From Nicotiana tabacum (lineage: Eukaryota > Streptophyta > Magnoliopsida > Solanales > Solanaceae): DNA of 64,000 nucleotides. A program made the position numbers and the translations under genes. Each line of letters starts with the position of its first letter. The first letter of the stretch is position 1. The stretch lies in the NCBI RefSeq assembly GCF_000715075.1, contig NC_134082.1:194545948-194609947 (forward strand). Reading direction: 5' to 3'. This document shows, in pieces, positions 31,350-44,800 of this stretch. The notes beneath the pieces were generated by a model. It did not search any database. It worked only from the letters and a program-made list of their open reading frames with translations, and had not been told where the DNA came from.

Positions 31350-34300
31350 TTATGCATAATATCTCTTTACCGCATCAGAATTGATAGCCATGTCTATGCA
31401 TTTTCCTTCGATATCTATTAAACATAGTGCACCATTCGATAATACTCTGGTCACAATGAATGGTCCTTGCCAATTCGGGGCAAATTTGCCTTTTGCCTCA
31501 ACCTGATGTGGAAGAATACGTTTCAGCACATGTTGACCCACTTCAAACTTCCGGGGACGCACCTTTTTGTTGTATGCTCTTGCTATTCTTCTTTGATACA
31601 ATTGGCCATGACATACTGCGGTCAATCGTTTTTCATCAATCAAGTTTAACTGTTCCAGACGGGTTTTGACCCATTCATCATCATCAATCTTAGCTTCGGC
31701 GATGATCCGAAGGGAAGGAATTTCAACTTCTGCAGGAATTACTGCCTCAGTGCCATATACCAACAAATAAGGAGTTGCTCCTACTGAAGTGCGAACAGTA
31801 GTGCGATATCCCAACAACGCAAATGGTAATTTTTCGTGCCATTGCCTTGAACTTTCTACCATTTTCCGAAGTATCTTCTTTATGTTTTTGTTGGCTGCCT
31901 CGACTGCTCCATTTGCCTTGGGCCGATATGGGGTAGAGTTGCGATGTATAATCTTAAACTGTTGACATACTTCCCTCATCAAGTTACTGTTAAGATTAGC
32001 ACCGTTATCTGTGATGATCACCTTTGGGATTCCGAATCGACATGTGATATTTGAGTGGACAAAATCGACCACAGCTTTCTTGGTCACTGATTTGAATGTT
32101 TTGGCCTCAACCCATTTGGTAAAATAATCAATGGCTACCAGAATGAACCTGTGCCCATTGGATGCTACCGGCTCAATTGGTCCAATCACATCCATGCCCC
32201 AGGCGACGAAGGGCCATGGTGCCGACATTGTGTGTAACTCGGATGGTGGAGAATGAATCAAATCTCCGTGTATCTGGCATTGATGACACTTGCGCACAAA
32301 ACTGATACAATCTCGCTCCATGGTAAGCCAATAGTAACCAGCTCGGAGGATTTTCTTTGCCAACACATATCCGCTCATGTGGGGTCCGCAAACTCCCGCA
32401 TGTACTTCAGACATGACAGCCGTAGCTTGTCGGGCATCGATGCATCTTAATAATCCAAGGTCTGGTGTTCTTTTATACAAAACTCCTTCGCTCAAGAAGA
32501 ATCCATTTGCCAATCGCCTAATGGTTCTCTTTTGATCCCCTATGGCTTGTGCTGGATATATCCCCATTCTGATATATTCCTTGATGTCGTGGAACCACGG
32601 TTCACCGTCAAATTCCTCTTCAACCATATTGCAATAAGTGTGCTGATCGTGGACTTGAATATGTAGTGGATCTACATAGGCTTTGTCCCGATGGTGCAAC
32701 ATTGATGCCAGGGTAGCCAATGCATCGGCAACCTCATTATGGATCCTTGGAATATGCCGAAACTCCACTGATTGAAAACGCTGACAAAGATCATGTAGAC
32801 ATTGTCGGTATGGTATGAGCTTCAAGTCTCGGCTTTCCCATTCTCCTTGAATTTGATGTACCAGAAGATCCGAATCTCCCATGACTAAGATTTCCTGGAT
32901 ACCCATGTCTGCGGCTAGCCTTAATCCCAAAATACAAGCTTCATATTCAGCCATATTATTGGTGCAATAAAATCGTAGTTGAGCCGTAACAGGATAGTGA
33001 TGCCCTATTTCAGAAATAATTACAGCTCCTATCCCGACTCCTTTCATGTTAGCGGCCCTATCAAAGAAAAGTTTCCAGCCAGGTTTTTCAATTTGCTCCA
33101 TCTCATCGATATGCATTATTTCTTCATCGGGAAAATAGGTTTTCAATGGCTCGTACTCCTCGTCGACCGGGTTTTCAGTTAAATGATCGGCCAGTGCTTG
33201 GGCTTTCATTGCAGTCCGAGTCACATAGATGATGTCAAATTCTATGAGCAATATCTGCCACTTTGCAAGTCTTCCCGTTGGCATAGGCTTTTGAAAAATA
33301 TATTTCAACGGATCCAAACGCGAAATGAGGTAAGTAATGTAGAACGACAAATAGTGTTTCAACTTCTGAGCTACCCACGTTAGGGCGCAACATGTCTTTT
33401 CCAGATGAGTATACTTAACCTCATAAGGTGTGAATTTCTTGCTAAGGTAGTAGATGGCCTGTTCTTTTCTGCCGGTGAGGTCATGTTGCCCCAATACACA
33501 ACCAAATGAATTTTCCAAGACCGTCATGTAAAGAATCAGAGGTCTTCCTAGCTCCGGTGGGACCAACACGGGTGGGTTCGACAAGTATCCTTTTATCTTA
33601 TCAAACGCTTCTTGACACTCATCGGTCCATTTGACCGCAGCATCCTTTTTCAACAATTTGAAAATAGGCTCACAGGTTGTCGTGAGCAGAGCAATAAACC
33701 TGCTGATGTAATTCAACCTCCCTAACAAACTCATTACTTCAGTTTTGTTCCTTGGAGGTGGTAATTCTTGGATGGCTTTAATTTTTGATAGGTCTAGCTC
33801 GATGCCTCGCCGACTGACTATGAATCCTAGCAACTTTCCAGATGGAACTCCAAATGCGCATTTGGCAGGGTTAAGCTTGAGGTTGTACCTGCGAAGTCTT
33901 AAGAAGAATTTCCTCAAATCCTCAATATGGTCGGCCTGATGCTTTGATTTTATGATCACATCGTCCACGTATATTTCAATCTCCTTGTGTATCATATCAT
34001 GAAACACTGTGGTCATTGCTCTCATGTAAGTTGCCCCGGCGTTTTTTAAACTAAAAGGCATTTCCCGGTAGCAATAAGTTCCCCATGGTGCGATGAATGC
34101 TGTCTTTTCTGCATCTTCTTCATCCATCAGAATTTGATGATACCCGGCATAACAATCCACGAAAGATCCTATCTCATGCTTGGCGCAGTTATCAATCAAA
34201 ATATGGATATTGGGTAATGGGAAATTATCCTTCGGGCTTGCTTTGTTGAGATTGCGGTAGTCGACGCATACTCTAATTTTGCCGTCTTTCTTGGGTACAG

Positions 34301-34827
34301 GAACGATATTAGCTAACCAAACAGGATATCGAGTGACTCGAATGACCTTTGCTTCCAACTGTTTGGTGATTTCTTCCTTAATTCTCACACTCATATCAGG
34401 CTTGAATTTCCTCAGCTTCTGCTTGACAGGAGGCACCATTGGATCGGTGGGCAATTTGTGAACCACTAAATCAGTGCTCAAGCCCGACATGTCGTCATAT
34501 GACCATGCAAAAACATCTTTGAATTCTATGAGTGCTTTAATTAACTCTTCTTGGATCCTTGGTTCGAGATGGACGCTTATTTTAGTTTCCAGGATATTAT
34601 TTGTGTCCCCTATATTGATGTCTTCGGTATCACTCATGTTAGGTTTGGTTTTTTCCTCAAAGTGAATTAACTCTTTACTAATCTCTTCAAAAGCCTCATC
34701 TTCATCATATTCTGATTCATAATCACAATATATTTCTTGAATTATTATTTCGGAACCAGATTGATTTTTAAGACTAGGCTGAGGATTCCTCATGCATGCC
34801 ATATCACTAGAGCCAGCGTAAAAAGAA
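31350..34827 (-). CDS. pol: pol of element B: RT, RNase H, integrase (intact frame)
   Basis: The frame is open for 1150 codons from the ATG at 34802, and for eight further codons back to the putative splice acceptor at 34828. Reverse transcriptase spans roughly residues 130-330, with catalytic YVDD at 278-281 and an earlier Asp in FVDCYAGYHQ near 216. RNase H lies around 575-700 (FFDRA block; A has FFDGA). An integrase HHCC zinc-binding region is near 790-840 and the core near 865-970, with WGMDVIGP, TDNGANL and NGAVEAANKN supplying the D,D,E residues. It makes element cDNA and integrates it. This is the only undamaged pol in the window. It probably is expressed as a splice-joined Gag-Pro-Pol, but the gag-pro part upstream is broken in this copy. 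Confidence 0.95.
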
Positions 34828-35011
34828 CTGTACAGAAAAAGAAGAAAAGGAAAAGAAAACTATCAGGAATGATAATGAAAAAGGAAACTGTATTTTATTG
34901 GGTGATGAAAGATAACAAGGTTTGCACACTTCAAACAAACTGTAAGATAAGCATTGGGATTACAACCCTGAGGTAACCCAAACAAACTGAAGGAAAATCA
35001 AAATAAACTAC
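34828..35011 (-). other. Putative intron between protease and pol in element B
   Basis: On the minus strand the donor TG|GTAGTTT begins at 35011. The acceptor CTTTTTCTGTACAG ends at 34828, giving 184 bp. The gag-pro stop TAG (35008-35010) is inside the first four intron bases. After removal the split codon (35013, 35012, 34827) continues in frame to the pol ATG at 34802. Confidence 0.85.
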
Positions 35012-38000
35012 CAAGACTCCTTTCGAATGGGGAGAGGAGTGGCTTTCCAATTATTAAGCTTTGTTTCTGGCCCAACGAATTGAACTTCTGCGTTGCTACA
35101 ACCTTCCCCGCTTTCCACCATATTCACATCGTCAAACAATTTCTCGAATCTTTCAATTAATTCCTCCTCAGGATTGACCAGGGATTTAGGAATTGTTGTT
35201 ATTGGGCGATTTTTAACATCGGTCTTGACAAAAGACTTTGATAGATGTGGGACTTGTTTTGGAAGAACCCATGCCTTTTGTTTCAGCTTTCTGGCCTTTC
35301 TCACGTCGGTGACAGTGGGTATGAATCCCAAACCAAATGTTCCCCAGTTCTCGGGGAGAGATACTGGTTGTATAATTCCTTGTAAAGATGAGCCCAGACC
35401 TTTGCTAGGTATAAAACCATTTTTAACATTTCATAGGCTACCATGACTGATGCAGAGGTTATCTTTGGATTCGGAATGTACTTCCCCTCTGGAATTTTCT
35501 CTACCGACACTGTGTCAGACACCTGGTAAACCCATGGTCCCTGGTCATTTTCTATTCCCTCGACCGGTACAATGGCACTGCTGTGAGCATTTAAACTTTC
35601 TTCCCCATGCACAACTATTTCTTGATGATCCTATTCAAACTTGATCGCCTGATGTAGTGTTGACGGGATTGCTTTAGCAGCATGGATCCATGGTCGACCC
35701 AACAACAAATTGTAAGAAACAGTTATGTCCAGTACTTGAAACTCCATCGTGAATTCAATCGGCCCTATTGTCAGTTCCAACAGTATGTCGCCAAATAAAT
35801 CTCTGCTTCCACCGTCAAACCCCCGTACGCAAATACTATTCTTTTGGATCCTCTCCTCTTTGATTTTCAATTTGCTTAAAGTGGAGAGAGGGAAGATGTT
35901 TGCACTTGACCCGTTGTCAACCAATACCCAGGTTACTACGGAGTTTTCACATTTCACGGTGAGGTAAAGAGCTCTATTGTGCTCAGTCCCTTCCACAGGC
36001 AATTCATCATCAGAAAATGTAATTCTGTTCGCCTCAAAGATTCTGTTGGCTATTTTTCCCAAATGATTTACAGAGATTTTATCGGGAACGTGAGCCTCAT
36101 TCAGGATTTTCATCAAAGCCAGACGGTGCTCCTCTGAATGGATCAGTAATGACAACAATGAAATTTGAGCGGGCGTCTTCTTCAGTTGATCCACAACAGA
36201 ATAGTCATGGAGCTTCATTTTTCTTAAAAACTCATCCGCTTCTTCTTCCATCACAGCTCTCTTTATTGGTGTTGGATTATTTTTAGTTTTTCTTAACTCT
36301 TCGGGAGTAAAACATCTTCCCGAACAAGTCAAGCCTTGCACCTCACAGACTTCTTCCTTGACTTCTTTTTTCGTGTACATTACAGTCACCCGTTCATAGT
36401 TCCATGGAATGGCCTTGTTGTTGATCACTGGTAGCTGGGTTACAGGTTTGATAATAACCTGATCTGTACGAGCTCCTTCCACGAATACAATGGGTTTGCT
36501 GGCAACCCCTGGTACTATCACTTTCGGCCTTTCTTGCTTTATGGCTACTTTGCTCGAAGATCCCTTCTCGACTACCACAAATGGTTCATCACTATTTCTG
36601 TTCTGCTTAGGTACCGACTTCTCCTCTGTTAACTGCTTATCCCGCTTGGCTTCATGAGACCTGATCATCATGACGGTTTGTGACGACTTCTTTGTCTCCC
36701 CATCAACCTGTACTATTTCTATCATATTAGCCTCCTGATGGGCTGGCATTGGATTTCTGTTGATATTGGGAGCTTCGGGGGTTTGAACCTCGATTTTATT
36801 AGTATCAATCAGCTCTTGTATTGCATTTTTTAAATGCCAGCATTTTTCCGTATCATGGCCTGATGTACCGGAACAATACTCACAGCTAATGGTGTAGTCC
36901 AGATTCTTTGGAGGAGGATTGGGTAGCTTGGATTGTATTGGTCTTAGCATGTCCAGCTGTCTCAGCCTGTGGAACAGACTAGTGTAGGACTCTCCCAATG
37001 GAGTGTAGGTTTTCTTTTTCTGTTCCCTTTCTCCCCTGAATGCTGGCCTAGGCCTGAAACCTGGTCCGGTATAGGCTCGTGGGTAAGTACCTGGTATGAC
37101 AGGAGCACACCAGTTAGCGTGTGCCGGTGCATGATTGTATGCTTGTGTATGGTTGATGGAAAAATGAGGTTCCGAAGGGTGATAGTAGTGTTGAGATGAA
37201 TTGTGGTGGTGAGTTGATTGGTGAGATCGATGTTGATTATAGTAAGGAAGTGATCCTCTGGATCCCGACCAAGTTCTTGAATCAACTACCGTTGCTTCTT
37301 ATCTTTTCTTTCTTCCGATTCTTCCTACCCCGCCTTGAATAGCTTGAGTAGTCGCTTTAATGGCCGAATAGCTCATGATTTTATTTGTCTTGAGGCCTTC
37401 TTCCACCATACCTCCCATCTTTACTACTTCGTTGAATGATTTACCTACTGCTGAAACCAAATGGGCATAGTAAGTTGGTTCCAAGGCTTGAAGGAAGTAG
37501 TCTACCATTTCACTCTCCTTCATAGGAGGATCTACTCTTGCTGCCTGTTCTCTCCACCGGAAGCCATACTCTCTGAAACTTTCATTGTGTTTTTTCTCAA
37601 ATTTTGTCAAAGATAGTCGATCTGGGATGATTTCTAGATTGTACTGGAAATGGTATGCAAATGCCTGTGTCAGGTCATCCCAGGTGTACCATCTCCCATG
37701 GTCCTGGCGTGTATACCACTCCAAAGCTGATCCGCTTAAACTTTGACTGAAGTAAGCCATCAATAATTCATCCTTTCCCCCAGCTCCTCGCATCTTGCTG
37801 CAGAAACCCCTTAAGTGGGCTACTGGGTCGCCGTGCCCATTGTATAGGTCAAATTTGGGCAACTTGAAGCCAACTGGCAATTGCACATTTGGGAATAAGC
37901 ATAAATCTTTGTAGGCCACACTGACCTGTCCTCCTAACCCTTGCATGTCTCGGAACGATTGTTCTAGGCTTTTGACCTTTCTGAACATCTCTTCTTGTTA

Positions 38001-38476
38001 AACAATTTTGACTGGTTTGTCAATTGCGGTTGGGAGGTCAAAACGAGAAGTAGTTGAATGGATTTCGGAGGCCTTGAAGGTGGGCTCCGGGGGGTAATAT
38101 TGATTGTCCTGGGCCTGTAATATCGGCTCACTAGGAGATTTGTGGAATGTAGCCGGGGGAGGTGCTACGAAAATAGGAGTCACTGGTGGAGGAAAGTATG
38201 TAACTGGTTTAGGAGGGGAGACTACGGTGTCTGAGAGGTGGTGCTTCGGTAGTGTTGGTAGATGGGGAAATTTGGGGATAATTCAGTGGTAAGATTATCC
38301 TGAGTTTGGTCCATTGATGGAGCAGGGTTAGTTGGGTAAGATGGGGGTGACCGCCCTGTAGACCAGGCCTGGTACATCTCAGCCATTTGCTGCTTGAGTT
38401 TAAACATCTCTTCTTTCATTTTCCCGACATCCATCTCTTCTAGCTCAATACCTGTGTCAACATCTGGGATAGACAT
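35012..38476 (-). pseudogene. gag-pro: gag-protease of element B (multiple breaks)
   Basis: Begins at the ATG at 38476 (Met-Ser-Ile, as in D). Breaks: a frameshift near 38200, TAA at 37998-38000, TAA at 37299-37301, TAG at 35631-35633, and a one-base shift in an A-run near 35424. The Gag core is encoded around 37340-37900. A C-x2-C-x5-H-x4-C zinc-finger-like motif is at about 36846-36890. The protease region has VDNGSSANI near 35915, where A has LDGGSGADI. A G-patch-like GKGLG-type segment falls at the last frameshift. An acceptor-like TTTCCAG precedes the gag exon (boundary 38560/38559). The frame is open in gag phase from there to the ATG, including HTRSKG. Confidence 0.85.
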
Positions 38477-38754
38477 ACTTTCGGGTATTGGTCCTTTTGA
38501 TCTCGTGTGATAATGATAATATGCCAGTATACTCTTTAGAGAAACTAACTGCTTGAATTCTGGAAATGAACAAACTTGTTAGTTTTGAGAGTTTAACACA
38601 TATATAATTACGCGTTGAGATGCAATGCTCCTAGACAAATAACCCATTTCTATTATGCATTTGCTTAGCTGCTTGTGTCATCCCAGCTTTTCTTGGTCTT
38701 TTATTGTTGTTTACTCTTATTTTATTTTCTTATATACATTTTTATTGTATTGTG

Positions 38755-38817
38755 GTCGAATCTTATAGAGATTGCCTACGTATCATGCCCCCGCATGAAT
38801 CAGACCTTGCGTAGTTC
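38755..38817 (-). other. Two-hairpin intercistronic module, B between ORF1 and gag
   Basis: On the minus strand the outer stem is CTACG/CGTAG and the inner stem TCATGC-GGGG-GCATGA. Hairpin II is AATCT/AGATT. Position and form match the copies in A (11716) and D (62367). Confidence 0.75.
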
Positions 38818-38996
38818 GGACATAAGGCAAACACTTTTATTCATTATACAAAGATGGAACAGACATTACATTTGAAAACCTTTATAAGAAAATGGTTTGA
38901 AACACACACACTCAAATCAAAATAAAAGATACAACTCTTAACATCTCACAACATGCCCCACTTTCCACTTTTGTTGTTAATCATTGGATTATCTGC

Positions 38997-41063
38997 TCAA
39001 TATGGGGCTTGACCTGGATGACCTCCCAGCGTACGATACATCCTTTCCAACTCCATTGCTAGATGACGGGCAAAAATGGGTGCATGCTCTGTAAACCTTT
39101 CATAATCCATTCCTTGGCAGTTTACATAACTTTGAGAGGTATAGACCGCCAAGTCGTGGATTTGTGCCCTGAAATCTTGGAGACGTTGGTCTTGATTCTG
39201 CAATTGCTGTTGGCGAGTGGTGGATATATCTCTGACACGGTCCTCACGATCTAAAGCTAACTCTAACTGAGCTCGGAGTCTGGCCAGATCGAGTCTTGCC
39301 TGCGCTCTTTCTCTGTCGATGCCTGCTTGTTGATGTTCTCTGTTGTATCTTCTCGCCTCTTCCAGTTGTGCACGAAGTTGGTCTTCTGAACGTATCCAAT
39401 GGTATTTTTCCTTTTTGAATTGTGCCCTGTCTTCTTCGGATTGCCTTACTTGGCGTTCCTTATTAGATCTGGCTTCTTCGTTTAATTGTTGGATTCTTTC
39501 TTTAGCTTTACTCAACGCCCTTTCGTTTTCTGCAAGAATGGAATCATAATCTTGCATTCTTTCAAAAAGATTGGCGATGGTTTTTTGATCCTTCCAACTC
39601 CTCATTGGTGTTTCAGAAGCTCTTTTCATTTTTTGAAATCGAGCATGAAGATTTTCATTCTCACAAGCTAAACTCTTCTTCTCGCCTTCGGCTTCTTGTG
39701 CTTGCAAATCTTTCTCCAGACTGAGGCTCCTCAGATTTTCCTTTAGGGCATGGATAATTGCTTTGTACCCTTTTTCCTTTTCTCCCCAAATCAACCGCTC
39801 TTGGATTTTATCATTAAAGTTTTGAACATGGGGTCTTTTTATTGGCCTTCTTAGCTCGGGTTCTGGTACATCATCCATGCGAGACCGTTTCTCAAACCAC
39901 CTTGCATATCCAAGATTTATCTCACCCCTTGTAGTGTCTGGGACTTGAGTATCACTTTTCAAGTATCGACATCCATTCCACATCTGCTGAATTAGAGCCT
40001 CGGGAATAGTGGCTTCCAGGTGTAATTCGATTACTTGCATACTCAAATCTTCATCATCAGGAACTACTTGGTATCTCCCTAGTTGTCTTAGAACTCTTAG
40101 TGGCGCATATGGCTGGATGCTTCTCAATCCCAATAGTAGCAAATAACTACTTGAGGTTGACATGTGTATCACTTCCCTCATCGGGAGCCATCCCAAAGTC
40201 CACTCAATTTGATTTGCCATTAAAGCCCTTAGATGAGATACCCATGCTTCTATCCCTTCTGGGGACTTATAATCTTTTATTCTTTCCTCATAACTCTCGA
40301 TGAAATTATCATTGCTTGGCCCATACTGTATGATCTTGGGCTGATGTTGGAGATGTTCAATCACCCATATTTGCAACAAAATTTTGCATCCTTCGAAGAC
40401 TTTTGCTCCTTATTTACATAAAGTCAACGCCCGATAAATGTCTGAGAGAATGATTGGGACAAGGGTATGATTTTCCTTGGTGATGAGGACCTGCACAACT
40501 TTCGCGGTGCGAATATCAATTGTTCGCTCTTTGTTTGGGAAGACCATGATTCCTAGAAAAGCCACTATGAAGGCGAAGCGACAGTGAATCTGCCAGGTGT
40601 CTTTGTTTTGCTTGTTAGTAAGGCCTTTCTCATGAATTTCAAATCCATCTGGCTTTCCGAACCTTGAATACAAGAAGTTGAAAGAACAACATCCGTTCAT
40701 GACATTGCTTTTCCTGATTTGATTACTGATGTTCAGAAGACCGAAGAATCGATGTACCGAGGGAGCCTTTGTAAATATCAGGTTTTGATTTCTTAGACTT
40801 CCGTCAAAACCAGCATATCCAGCTATCTCCTCTAATGTAGGAGTAAAATCAGAGAAACGAATGACATTGTGAACAGGGTCCCAAAAAGTTACTAACGCTG
40901 CAATCAGATCATCACGTGGTTTAACTTTCATAATATCCGTGAGATTTCCCAAATGCTTGACGACCCATTTTTCACCATCTTCGCCTAACTCATACCACCA
41001 CATTTGAAGCTGAAATAGAAACTTGTCTGTATTTGTGGATGAGGGGTTTTGTGTGGTGCTCAT
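38997..41063 (-). pseudogene. ORF1 of element B (one in-frame stop)
   Basis: Runs from the ATG at 41063 to the stop at 38997, about 688 codons, interrupted by TAA at 40410-40412. The ATG follows an acceptor-like TTTCAG (41073-41071) by seven bases. It is homologous along its length to the ORF1 of A and to the fragments in D. The N-terminal globular part contains FTPTLEEIAGYAG, and the C-terminal third is rich in Glu, Arg, Gln and Lys heptads and is probably coiled coil. The function of the extra ORF in Ogre-type elements is unknown. Confidence 0.85.
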
Positions 41064-41818
41064 TTTGTATCTGAAATTTAATTTTAATAAAATCAAGACT
41101 CATTTTGAAAATATATACTAAAAAAATCATTTTCAATTTTTATTTATTAAACACTTTTTATTTCAAGATTTAAAACTATTTTAGGGAATTTCTTAAAACA
41201 ACCCATTTTATTCCTCGGCCCTCCCAATGATTTCGATTAAGCTGGTCAACAAGTAAATCCGAGGCAAATGAATGCACAGGTAGCAAGTAGGATGCATCAG
41301 GATGGTCTTTTTATTTCGGGTTCACCTGTCCTAGACAGACCCAACCCCTGTGTTGAGTCTCCAAGGCCAAATGTACATGATGCAAATAGACGTTCCTACT
41401 AGGGATCCGGTACATGGCTGAGTTATTCTAGGTGAAAAACCTGAGGCATATTGTTCTAAACCTGGCTCACCCAAACGGACAGTTTGAGCCGAAGTGGGGG
41501 CAACGTACCGGGAGCACGAAAGTCTACCCGGCCTAGTTACTTGTCCCAACTTCGTCTTATTTGGTATGACCTTTAACAGAAAGGTGGGCCATGCGCACGT
41601 GTGCACAATAAATTCAGAAGACTCAGAAAGAGGGGGGTTTCGTAGCAATGGTATATGCACAATTCAAATAATATTAAAGCAGTAAAAAATATCATTTAGC
41701 ATATTGGGCATATATCATGTAAAAATCAGATAATAAATAAAACCAACTATAACAATTATTTTAAGCTCGAATTCTTAAACCCTGAACCAGTGGTTCTGGG
41801 TTACAGTTTTCATTATGT
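41064..41818 (-). other. Leader of element B
   Basis: Non-coding or possibly carrying a small upstream frame. Similar to the leaders of D and, more distantly, A. A 109-codon minus-strand frame (41331-41660) aligns with an 80-codon frame of D (59820-60062), but the nucleotide conservation alone could explain this. Confidence 0.5.
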
Positions 41819-41835
41819 CCCCAGCAGAGTCGCCA
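41819..41835 (-). other. Primer-binding site of B (tRNA-Arg type)
   Basis: On the minus strand TGGCGACTCTGCTGGGG, four bases (GCTC) after the LTR end. It differs from that of D by one transition. Confidence 0.88.
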
Positions 41836-41839
41836 GAGC

Positions 41840-44800
41840 TGTCACACCTCCTTTTTACCGCGCCCGCGAGGGGCGCGTGGGGAGTTTTCTCCAATTAAAG
41901 GACAGTCGAAACGGGATTTGTTTGTTTGTTTCAGAGTCGCTACCTGGGAATTTTAAGGTGTCCCAAGTCACCGGTTTTAATACCTGAATCGAGGAGAATA
42001 TGACTCTGTTTATTATTCTGCGAACCAGAAATCCTGAATAAGGAATTCTGTTAATCCGGAAGAATGTGTTAGGCATTTCCGAATTCCGTGGTTCTAGCAC
42101 GGTCGCTTAACCATTTTTATATTTGGCTTTGATTATCTCGATTTGCTAAGTACGTGATTTATTGCACGATTTTTGTTACTGCTTCTATTTAGATTATTTG
42201 TAATTAAAGACCCTTCTTTGAATCGAATCACGCGTACGTATATTCGTGTTATAAATTATATTTTTAAAACATGCGGAGTTGTGTCACGCGTACGTGTACC
42301 CAATAATATAGATAATATTTTTATTAAAATAATTATTTTCGAAATTGTGCTTAAATAAAATCAAGAACATTCGCCCTTTTTGTATAATTAAGTAGTGAAC
42401 CTCACATCTCGGGTTTTTATGAAATTAATAATGATATTCTCCGAGAAATCCCTTTTATTAAATATTCGATCGAAGTTGCGCGAACGCATAATCCGAATTG
42501 CTTTTAGAAATATAATCAGGTTACACGAACGTATCCCTAATCACAAAAATATTCTTGATGGTAGTATAAATTTGTTTACAAATTGTTTATTACATCCATA
42601 TTATTTTTATGTGAAAGTCATGGTAAATCACTATTTGAAACGCCTCTAAATTTCTTGAAAAGAATTCTCAATTTATTGAGTGTCAACCACAAATTATATA
42701 TATATTTTTATGAATTATATTCCGCAAAAACCATTCGTATTTAAGGAGTAAAAATGAACAACGCGTAATTAATACTACCATTTTTCTCGTAAATGCAATA
42801 TGTGTATACCAAAAAAAATGAATTGCGTATGAAACTAAAAAAAATTGATTTATGAAAGGAAGAGATGTTTTCGAAGAATTTTCATTATTTTATTTGCAGC
42901 AAAGGCTATTTTATCTTCTTATAATTAGTACAGTTTATAAGCCTAATCTCCTTCTACATCACTTTTTCTTAATCCAATATGCATGATTATTTCTTGTAAA
43001 TTCTGCTTATGATTGAGTTTGGGATATATATTTCTTGTGAATTCTGTTTATGATTGAGTTTGGGATATATATATATATAATAAAACCAATTTGATTCTCA
43101 ATCTATGTGAACTATTGCTAAACACTAACTTTCGTATTATATAAATTCCTAGGCCATTTGTTATTAAGAAAGAGAACAAATCTACCTACTGACTTAATAA
43201 AATGATATTGCATACAACATTATTCGCCATATTTCGACATTGTGAACATAGCGGATTTTACTAACGCATCTTTCAACTATTGATTATAAACATAACCATT
43301 ATTATGCCATAATATAGCAAAATGCACCCAACATCATCTAGCTTTAAACAACAACTAACTAACTAACAAAATAGACTAATAATGTATTTTTCCTTGATAT
43401 TTCCATACTATTCTGTACCTAACTAACAATACCATAAAATTTAAATAATGGCCAACTTTCTGCCATGTTTCCTATTTTGACAATTCAAATATAACTATAC
43501 TAATGAGATTTCGAAATGGATAACATTATTACAAAGCTTTTATACGAATTTCAAAATAAGATAATTAACTTATAGCCATCGTATCGACCTCACTACTAGT
43601 TAACCAACATGAAACATAGCTGAAATTTAAACTAACGAACTCAAATGTATTGAAGACAGAATTACAATTCGAGCTTCATTTATTTGTCATGTTTAAAGCT
43701 TTGCATGACATGCGTTTACAGATATGTACCTGGAAATGAAGGTAGAAGAAGTAGATTTCAGCAGTAGCAGCAGAAACAAAATCAGCAGAATACCAGTATT
43801 TCCACAGATTTGAGTAATAATACAGAACCCGAGAAACCCAGATATACAAGAGCAAAGCTTCTTAAAGAATTTCATATTTTAAAACCAAACAGTATCAACA
43901 AACAGACCCGGACAGATTCCAGAAAAAACAATGTTTCAGATTTTTTCTTTTCTATTCTATTCTCTGTTTCAGCTTCTGTGTGCATATGAGTACTCTATTT
44001 TCTGTTTCTTTTTCTGTTTTTTCTTCTTTCTTTTCAGATTTCTATTTCTGCTTCTGTGTGTTTTTTTTCCTCTCTTAATTTCTGTCCAGATTCTCTCTAA
44101 AATCTGATCTCTCTCTTAAAAAATCTCCTCTTCTTAAAATCCCAGTCCCTGTATTTATACAGGTCTGCCCCATTTCCTTTTAGTGCTGCTTGGACCCCCT
44201 TCTTCTTTTAAAATCAGAAAATCCCATTAAAATCTGCTTTTACTACTTTAAATCTCATTAAGTGATCTTTTCCTGATTTTCAGCATTCCATTACCCTTTG
44301 TTTCCCATTATCCCATTAAATTAAAAGCCATTAACACTCCACTATCAGCACACTACTACCCTTACTGTTTCATTCCCAATAGTACCCCTGAAATCCCTTA
44401 ATATTACTGTTAGTACTGCTTTTAAACAAAAATTCAGCATCTGATATAGAACAGATTTTATAATCTGTTCAAGCAGCTATAACCAATCCTATAATTAACC
44501 TCCTAATACAATTGTATCTAACCAACCCTTGTAAACTTGAATTCAACTCAACATTACAATAACATTATACTGAATTCAGCATATCAATCAAACTGAATTT
44601 CAACATTGGACTAAAATCAAACAAACACAGGAGCATTGTCAGTTTTGGAACTAACTGCCCAGAAATCAATACATAAATGATCGACAATCTTTCTGACTTA
44701 TTAAACAAGAAATAACTAGTTGGGAAGAACTAATTAATTGACTTCAACAAAATGATAACAACCAAAACAGACAATAGAGTATTACAATCAGCATTAAAGG

